Shown here piece by piece: positions 59,185-64,000 of a DNA stretch of 64,000 nucleotides; within the stretch, counting starts at the first letter, position 1, and each line of letters opens with the position of its first letter. The stretch spans positions 1-64,000 of the forward strand of contig NZ_KB891850.1 in NCBI RefSeq assembly GCF_000373565.1. The letters are read 5' to 3'. The notes beneath the pieces are model-generated. The model saw only the letters and a program-made list of their open reading frames with translations. It had not been told where the DNA came from and did not search any database. A program made the position numbers and the translations under genes. Source of the stretch: Streptomyces sp. HmicA12 (GTDB lineage: Bacteria > Actinomycetota > Actinomycetes > Streptomycetales > Streptomycetaceae).

Positions 59185-59425
59185 CGGTGCGTCAGAGCCC
59201 CGGATGTCACGAGCCACTGGCATGTGCGACGCGTGCCGGGTGCGTACCAGGGCTGTATCAGGTGCGTGCCATGTACGTCCCACGTATGTGCGAACCATGC
59301 TTCGCCCGGGGAGAGTTGGGGAATCTGTGTTTCACTTGTCTCCCTGTGGGCATGTCGACAAAACGCTGAAGTGACCTCACTGGCTGCGGTATACGAGGTG
59401 TACCCAGGTTGCAGGTGGTGCGACG

Positions 59426-61231
59426 ATGGACGTTATGGGGGACAAGGCAACTCTGTTGGAGACAGGGCGGTTTGTGCAGCCGACAGATCGGGACGAACCC
59501 GGCGAGGTTGTGGAAGAAGCACGCCAGCGGCTGGCCGCGGAGGCCGGCGACGTCGAGGCGATGAGCGTCCTCGGCGCCATGCTGCTGCGCCGCGGTGATC
59601 TCGACGGAGCCGAGCCTCTGCTGCGTAACGCCACGGGCGCGGGCGACCGGGCCGCCGCCAACAACCTGGGTGTCCTGCTCCACCAGCGCGGCTATGCGGA
59701 GGAGGCCGCGGGATGGTGGCGGATCGCCGCGGTCGCCGGTTCCGCGCCCGCCGCCCACGCCCTGGGCCGCTACCACCGCGAGCGCGGGGACGAGCCCGCC
59801 GCCGAGTACTGGCTGCGCCAGTCCGCCGAGCAGGGCCACACGCTCGGTGCGTACGCCCTCGCCGATCTGCTCGAACACCGCAGCGATGTGGGTGCCGAGC
59901 GCTGGATGCGGGTCGCCGCCGAGCGCGGCCACCGGGAGGCCGCCTACCGGCTCGCTCGGGCGCTCGACCGCAAGGGCGGCACCGATGTGCTCGTCGCCGG
60001 CGACACCAGGAACCCCGCCGAGGAGGCCGAGCAGTGGTACCGGCAGTCCGCCGCGCGCGGGCACCGCAGGGCCGCGCTGCACCTCGGCGCGATCCTGGAG
60101 AAGCGCGGCGACCTGAAAGAGGCCGGCCGTTGGTACCTGACGTCCGCCAAGGACGGCGAGCCGCGCGCCGCGTGCGCCCTCGCGTTCCTGCTGCGTGACG
60201 CGGGCGACGAGGAGAGCGCCGCCGTGTGGTGGCTGCGCGCCGCCCAGGACGGCGACGGGAACGCGGCGAACGCGCTGGGCGCGCTGCATGCCCGGCGCGG
60301 GGAGACGCAGACCGCCGAGCGCTGGTACCGGGCCGCCATGGACGCGGGCGACAACAACGGCGCGTACAACCTGGGCCTGCTGTGCGCCGAGCAGAAGCGC
60401 ACCGCGCAGGCCGAGGGCTGGTACCGGCGGGCCGCGTACGCCGGGCACCGCGAGGCGGCCAACGCGCTCGCCGTGCTGCTCCTGCAGAACGAGGACGCGG
60501 TCGGCGCCGAGCCCTGGTTCTCCAAGGCGGCCGAGGCCGGCAGCGTCGACGCCGCCTTCAATCTGGGGATCCTCTACGCGGGTCGCGAGGAGGAGGCCGC
60601 CGCCCAGAAGGCGCTCCAGTGGTACGAGCGGGCCGCGTCCGGCGGGCACACCGAGGCCGCCCTGCAGGCCGGTATCGCGCGGCTGCGCGAGGGCGACGAG
60701 CAGAGCGCCGAGCGGCATCTGCGGTGTGCGGCCGGTGGCGGCAGCCCCGAGGCCGCGTACCGACTGGCGTCCCTGCTCGACGTGCGGACGCCGCCCGCGC
60801 CCCGGCACGAGCTGGGGGAGCCGGTGACGGCGAAGACCGAGTGTGAGGAGTGGTACGAGCGCGCTGCCGAGCACGGGCACCGGCGGGCCCAGGTGCGGGT
60901 CGGGATGCTCGCCGCCGCGCGCGGTGACGTCGTCGAGGCCGCGCGGTGGTACCGGGCGGCGGCCGAGGCCGGGTCGCGGAACGGGGCGTTCAATCTCGGG
61001 CTGCTGCTCGCCCGGGAGGGGAGTGAGCCGGAGGCCGCGCTGTGGTGGACGCGGGCGGCCGATGCGGGGCACGGGCGGGCGGCGCTTCGGCTCGCCCTGC
61101 TGTGCGCGCGGCGCGGGGATCTTGCCGAGGGGCAGAAGTGGGCTTCTCGGGCCGTGGAGCTCGGTCCTGCGGAGGTCGCGGAGCGGGCCGGGCGGTTGCG
61201 GGACGCTTTGCGGCAGGAGCTTTCGGCGTAG
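59426..61231 (+). CDS. Sel1/TPR-repeat protein
   Basis: A 601-residue cytosolic protein made almost wholly of about 15 Sel1-like repeats of 36-40 residues. Units carry A-x-x-W-Y/W-R-x-A-A-x-x-G-x...A-x-x-L-G patterns, such as EAAGWWRIAAVAGSAPAAHALG and AERWYRAAMDAGDNNGAYNLG. Such solenoids are protein-interaction scaffolds; no partner is evident. ATG at 59426 follows AGGTGG at 7 bases; the ATG at 59435 is possible. Identical initiator tRNA genes lie on both sides, so this gene is bracketed by an 81-bp direct repeat. Confidence 0.88.
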   Translation: MDVMGDKATLLETGRFVQPTDRDEPGEVVEEARQRLAAEAGDVEAMSVLGAMLLRRGDLDGAEPLLRNATGAGDRAAANNLGVLLHQRGYAEEAAGWWRIAAVAGSAPAAHALGRYHRERGDEPAAEYWLRQSAEQGHTLGAYALADLLEHRSDVGAERWMRVAAERGHREAAYRLARALDRKGGTDVLVAGDTRNPAEEAEQWYRQSAARGHRRAALHLGAILEKRGDLKEAGRWYLTSAKDGEPRAACALAFLLRDAGDEESAAVWWLRAAQDGDGNAANALGALHARRGETQTAERWYRAAMDAGDNNGAYNLGLLCAEQKRTAQAEGWYRRAAYAGHREAANALAVLLLQNEDAVGAEPWFSKAAEAGSVDAAFNLGILYAGREEEAAAQKALQWYERAASGGHTEAALQAGIARLREGDEQSAERHLRCAAGGGSPEAAYRLASLLDVRTPPAPRHELGEPVTAKTECEEWYERAAEHGHRRAQVRVGMLAAARGDVVEAARWYRAAAEAGSRNGAFNLGLLLAREGSEPEAALWWTRAADAGHGRAALRLALLCARRGDLAEGQKWASRAVELGPAEVAERAGRLRDALRQELSA

Positions 61232-61456
61232 CGGGGCCGTGGCGGGCCTGCCGGGCTGTAGCGGTCCCGGCCGGACTGTGGTGCGAGCCGGATGAGCGCT
61301 CGCCCCGCGCCGGGGTGCCGCCTTGCCCACCCTGCCGCCCTTGGCGGCAGATTGCCCAAGGCGGCGGCCAGTCTCGGCGGATTACCCAAGGCGTTCCAAG
61401 GGTGGGGCAGTGAATTTGCGCTGGTCGGGGGCTTGCCGTAGAGTTGTGTTCATCGC

Positions 61457-61530
61457 CGCGGGGTGGAGCAGCTCGGTAGCTCGCTGGGCTCATAACCCAG
61501 AGGTCGCAGGTTCAAATCCTGTCCCCGCTA
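61457..61530 (+). tRNA. Initiator tRNA-Met (CAU), copy 2
   Basis: This 74-nucleotide copy is identical to the one at 59071-59144, with the same initiator features (1-72 mismatch, three G-C pairs in the anticodon stem) and no encoded CCA. The seven bases after it (CTGATGA) also match copy 1. A strong terminator follows. Confidence 0.95.
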
Positions 61531-61537
61531 CTGATGA

Positions 61538-61577
61538 CTCAGGCCCGGAACCTAAGGTTCCGGGCCTGAGTGTTTTT
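61538..61577. terminator. 15-bp hairpin with T tract after initiator tRNA copy 2
   Basis: CTCAGGCCCGGAACC (61538-61552) pairs exactly with 61556-61570 around TAA, followed by TGTTTTT. It also serves the convergent ABC-transporter operon. Confidence 0.9.
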
Positions 61578-62716
61578 CAGGGTCGGTGGCCCACCGCCTC
61601 CTCGTACAGCTTCCTGTCCACCGTCTTCGACTCCGGCAACGGCTCGCCCTTCGAGACGCCCGCCGCTTTGTACGCCTCCTGCAGCCGGTCCGTGGTGCCG
61701 GAGCGGATCTCCCAGTCCATGCGCAGGGACGGGGTCGACTCCAGGACCGCCTTGTCGGTCTTGAGGAGCGAGGCGAGTTCCGTGACGAAGGCCGGGTCCT
61801 TCTTGTAGTCGCCCGCGAAGTACGTGTTGACCGTGCGGATGTACGCGCGCAGGAACGCGACGCCGGCGTCCGGGTCCTCGGAGAGCAGGTTCGGGCCGAA
61901 CAGGAGGCCGCCGAGCGGTTCGCCCTGCGGCTGGCCGCCGAGGAACGCGTAGCGCTTGTCGCCGTCGACCTTGCGCCAGACCGGGTCGAGCAGCCAGGCC
62001 GAGTCGACACCGCCGTTCTGCAGGGCGGTCAGTACGTCGGCCGAGCCGAGCTGCTGGAACTGGATCTTGTCGAGGCCGCCGCCGTGCTCCTCGAGCGCGG
62101 TGTTCATGGGGTACGAGATGACCGAGCCCTTGCCGATCATCGTGCCCATCTTGCGTCCGGCCATCTTCACGTGGGACGCGCTCTGGCCGTCCTTCAGGTG
62201 GACCCAGAGGCCGGACTTGGACTTCGGGTCGGGGGAGAAGTTCCCGGCGACCCACTTGATGTCGAAGCCGCCGAGGATGCCGTTCATGACGGCGGCCTCG
62301 GGGGCGGCCCACTGCGCGTCGATGTCGCCCTTGGCGAGGAGGGGGAGGGCGTCGGGGGTGGGGAGGACCTTGAGGGTGACGTCCAGGCCCTCCTTCTTGA
62401 ACTCGCCCTTTTTGACGGCCATTTCGAGCGGGGCCACGTACTCGGCGCTGAGCGTGCCCGTCGCGATCGTCAGCTTGCGGGTCTTGCCGAGCTCGACGGG
62501 GGCCGGGGCGCCGGACGAGCAGCGGGCGGGCTTGCGGTCGGGGGCCCGGTCCGCGGGATCGGTCCAGCTGCCCTTGCCGCAGCCGTCGACCGGTTTGATC
62601 GTGCGGGGCTTCGCGGCGGCGCCGGACGACGAGGTGTCGTTCTTGGCGCAGGCCGCCGTACCGAGCAGCAGGGCGCCGGTCGCGAGCAGGGCCGTACCGA
62701 TGGTTCTGGTGCGCAT
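61577..62716 (-). CDS. ABC transporter substrate-binding lipoprotein (SsuA/TauA/NMT1-like)
   Basis: A 379-residue exported binding protein. The signal peptide ends in lipobox LGTAAC (Cys near 23). A Lys/Asp/Cys-containing spacer is followed by a periplasmic-binding-protein type II fold with KLTIATGTLSAEYVAPLEMAVKKGEFKKEGLDVTLK (about 80-115), GDIDAQWAAPEAAVMNGI and GGVDSAWLLDPVWRKV. Relatives carry sulfonates, taurine, nitrate or thiamine-precursor analogues; the substrate is not readable. The ATG at 62716 has GGAGG 4 bases upstream. It is the last gene of a minus-strand ABC operon and ends in the hairpin shared with the tRNA. Confidence 0.88.
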   Translation of the reverse strand: MRTRTIGTALLATGALLLGTAACAKNDTSSSGAAAKPRTIKPVDGCGKGSWTDPADRAPDRKPARCSSGAPAPVELGKTRKLTIATGTLSAEYVAPLEMAVKKGEFKKEGLDVTLKVLPTPDALPLLAKGDIDAQWAAPEAAVMNGILGGFDIKWVAGNFSPDPKSKSGLWVHLKDGQSASHVKMAGRKMGTMIGKGSVISYPMNTALEEHGGGLDKIQFQQLGSADVLTALQNGGVDSAWLLDPVWRKVDGDKRYAFLGGQPQGEPLGGLLFGPNLLSEDPDAGVAFLRAYIRTVNTYFAGDYKKDPAFVTELASLLKTDKAVLESTPSLRMDWEIRSGTTDRLQEAYKAAGVSKGEPLPESKTVDRKLYEEAVGHRP

Positions 62717-62750
62717 GGGACCTCCGTACAAGGACGCGATGAGAGAGAAG

Positions 62751-63620
62751 TCAGGACTGGCCTCGGCCGCGGTCGCGCGGGGCCCATGGGGTGAGGAACC
62801 GGCCCGCCAGGCGCACCAGTTCGGAGAAGACGACGCCGAGCACGGCCACGCAGACGATGCCGACGAACATCACGTCGTTCTGGAAGAGCGCGCGGGCGTC
62901 GAAGATGAGGTGGCCGAGGCCGTTCGTCGCGGCGATCTGTTCCGAGGCGACGATGACGAGGACGGCCACGCCCGCCGCGATGCGGGCGCCGACGAGGACG
63001 GCGGGCAGCGAGGCCGGCAGCAGGACATGGCGGAACATCTGCCACGGCGACGCTCCGAAAACCTGTCCCGCGTCTCTGTGCCCGGCGGGAACCGAGACCA
63101 CCGCCGCCATCGTTGAGATCCACACGAAGAAGAAGACGGTCGCCGCGACGAGTGCGACCTGAGGGCCTTCGCCGAGGCCGAACATGTTGAGGAAGACGGG
63201 GAGGAGAGCGAGCTTGGGTACGACGTACAGGGCGTCGAGCAAGGGCTCGAGTGCCGCTCGGACCAAGGGGATCGAGCCCATGAGCAGACCCAGCAGATAG
63301 CCCGTCACCGTACCGATCGCATAGCCCGCGAGGACCCGCTTGAGGGTGGCCCACACGTCCGGCCACAGCTCCCCGTCGGCGGCCCTGTCCCAGCCGTCGG
63401 CGAGGATCGTGGACGGAGCCGGGTAGACGCGCTCGTCGATCCAGGACTGCGCCGCGGCCAGCTGCCAGAGCAGGACCAGGGCGAGCGGGACCGCGATCGC
63501 CAGGGAGAGTTCCAGGGCGCGGCGCCTGCGGCGGGTGCGCGTGGGGTGGAGTTCCCGCGGTCCCGGGGCGCGGACCAGGAGATCGCCGGCGGCCGTCTTG
63601 GCAGGGGTGGACGTGGTCAT
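62751..63620 (-). CDS. ABC transporter permease (SsuC/TauC-like)
   Basis: A 289-residue inner-membrane permease of the binding-protein-dependent (BPD_transp_1) type. About six helices are present, and the EAA-like loop reads VFGASPWQMFRHVLLPASLPAVLVGARIA (about residues 190-218). The N-terminal 35 residues are basic and cytoplasmic. The ATG at 63620 overlaps the ATPase stop (ATGA at 63620-63617), so the two are translationally coupled. The binding-protein gene follows after 34 bases. Confidence 0.9.
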   Translation of the reverse strand: MTTSTPAKTAAGDLLVRAPGPRELHPTRTRRRRRALELSLAIAVPLALVLLWQLAAAQSWIDERVYPAPSTILADGWDRAADGELWPDVWATLKRVLAGYAIGTVTGYLLGLLMGSIPLVRAALEPLLDALYVVPKLALLPVFLNMFGLGEGPQVALVAATVFFFVWISTMAAVVSVPAGHRDAGQVFGASPWQMFRHVLLPASLPAVLVGARIAAGVAVLVIVASEQIAATNGLGHLIFDARALFQNDVMFVGIVCVAVLGVVFSELVRLAGRFLTPWAPRDRGRGQS

Positions 63621-64000
63621 GCGGGGATCGCCTCCTGGTGCACCTCGCCGCGCAGCAGGTCCCACAACTCGCCCTTGAGTGCGTTGAATTCGGGGGTGGA
63701 GCGGATGCCTCCCGTGCGGGGGCGGGGGAACGGCGGGCGGCGTTCGGCGATGACCCGGCCGGGGCGGGCCGACATCACCAGGACGCGGTCGCCGAGGACG
63801 ATCGCCTCCTCCAGGCTGTGGGTGATGAAGAGCGTGGTGGTGTGCGTGGACTGGGTCAGGGCCAGGAGTTCGTCCTGGAGGATCGTGCGGAGCTGGGCGT
63901 CGAGCGCGGCGAAGGGTTCGTCCATGAGGAGGATCTCGGGCTCGACCGCCAGCGCCCGTGCGATGGCCACGCGCTGGCGCATGCCGCCGGAGAGCGCGGA
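63617..64000 (-). CDS. ABC transporter ATP-binding protein (SsuB/TauB-like), 5' end outside window
   Basis: The C-terminal half of an ABC ATPase; the frame is open at the window edge. Visible features are the signature LSGGMRQRVAIARAL, Walker B ILLMDEPFAALD, the D-loop, and the switch histidine in LFITHSLEEAIVLGDRVLVM. The Walker A lies outside the window. It is the first visible gene of the minus-strand SsuB-SsuC-SsuA-like operon. Confidence 0.92.
   Translation of the reverse strand, partial: SALSGGMRQRVAIARALAVEPEILLMDEPFAALDAQLRTILQDELLALTQSTHTTTLFITHSLEEAIVLGDRVLVMSARPGRVIAERRPPFPRPRTGGIRSTPEFNALKGELWDLLRGEVHQEAIPA

Noticed and set aside
61300..61420. Repeated CCCAAGGCGG/GCCGCCCTTGG motifs before the second initiator tRNA
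   Set aside because: Imperfect short inverted and direct repeats in a 225-base gap; spacing is irregular and nothing supports a CRISPR array, attachment site or operator.

Overview
The window is a high-GC actinomycete chromosome segment and looks like Streptomyces. The evidence is roughly 70% GC, frequent GTG starts, ATGA/GTGA gene overlaps, and actinobacterial families such as WhiB7/WblC, an AdnAB-type helicase-nuclease pair, UvrD2, mycoredoxin, DUF3152, DUF3107, PPA1309 and UPF0182. From memory, the gene order resembles the conserved core around wblC (SCO5190) of S. coelicolor. This was not checked against a database. Almost all of the window reads as ordinary core chromosome. The clear foreign element is the IS630-type insertion sequence at the left edge.

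Layout. 1-1226: an IS630-like element whose transposase is split by a canonical -1 slippery site. It is inserted exactly at the stop codon of an MFS efflux gene (1223-2488). 2687-5211: DUF6758, PHP phosphoesterase, MarC and a 50-residue unannotated peptide. 5473-12931: NYN protein, alpha/beta hydrolase, a DEAD-box helicase with a very repetitive basic tail and a CTG start, a ferritin-like protein, small membrane and DUF3107 proteins, a TetR regulator and an acidic peptide. 13185-15655: hydrolase and a DUF3152 metzincin-like protein. 15856-21230: a compact locus with a PelF-like glycosyltransferase, a multi-pass membrane protein, a 49-residue peptide, a sugar epimerase and a spherulin-4-like glycosidase. 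It resembles a reduced Pel/galactosaminogalactan-type exopolysaccharide system and is the best candidate for something undescribed. 21303-28715: MoeZ, two tandem secreted lipoprotein hydrolases and a large flippase-like/kinase-like membrane protein.

28880-42933 is a genome-maintenance and stress neighbourhood. It holds an alkyltransferase-like protein, AdnA-like and AdnB-like helicase-nucleases, an M20 dipeptidase, NudC, mycoredoxin and UvrD2. After these comes wblC (whiB7) with its full regulatory leader: AT-rich element, -35/-10, a 107-codon upstream ORF and an intrinsic attenuator. A translationally coupled small gene follows. 43042-46671: zinc-ribbon protein, ABC1/UbiB-type kinase, ThiF-like adenylyltransferase and YgjP-like metallopeptidase. 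46804-49924: a TerD-AIM24 fusion followed by two more AIM24 proteins. 50017-55301: NUDIX, zincin_2, SDR, MoaE, a 54-residue membrane peptide and a YlbL-type PDZ/Lon protease. 55411-61530: PPA1309, UPF0182 and two identical initiator tRNA genes on either side of a Sel1-repeat gene. 61577-64000: an SsuABC/TauABC-type ABC importer on the minus strand, cut off by the window end.

Most gene blocks end in strong GC-rich hairpins, listed below. No rRNA, CRISPR array, prophage or integron was seen.
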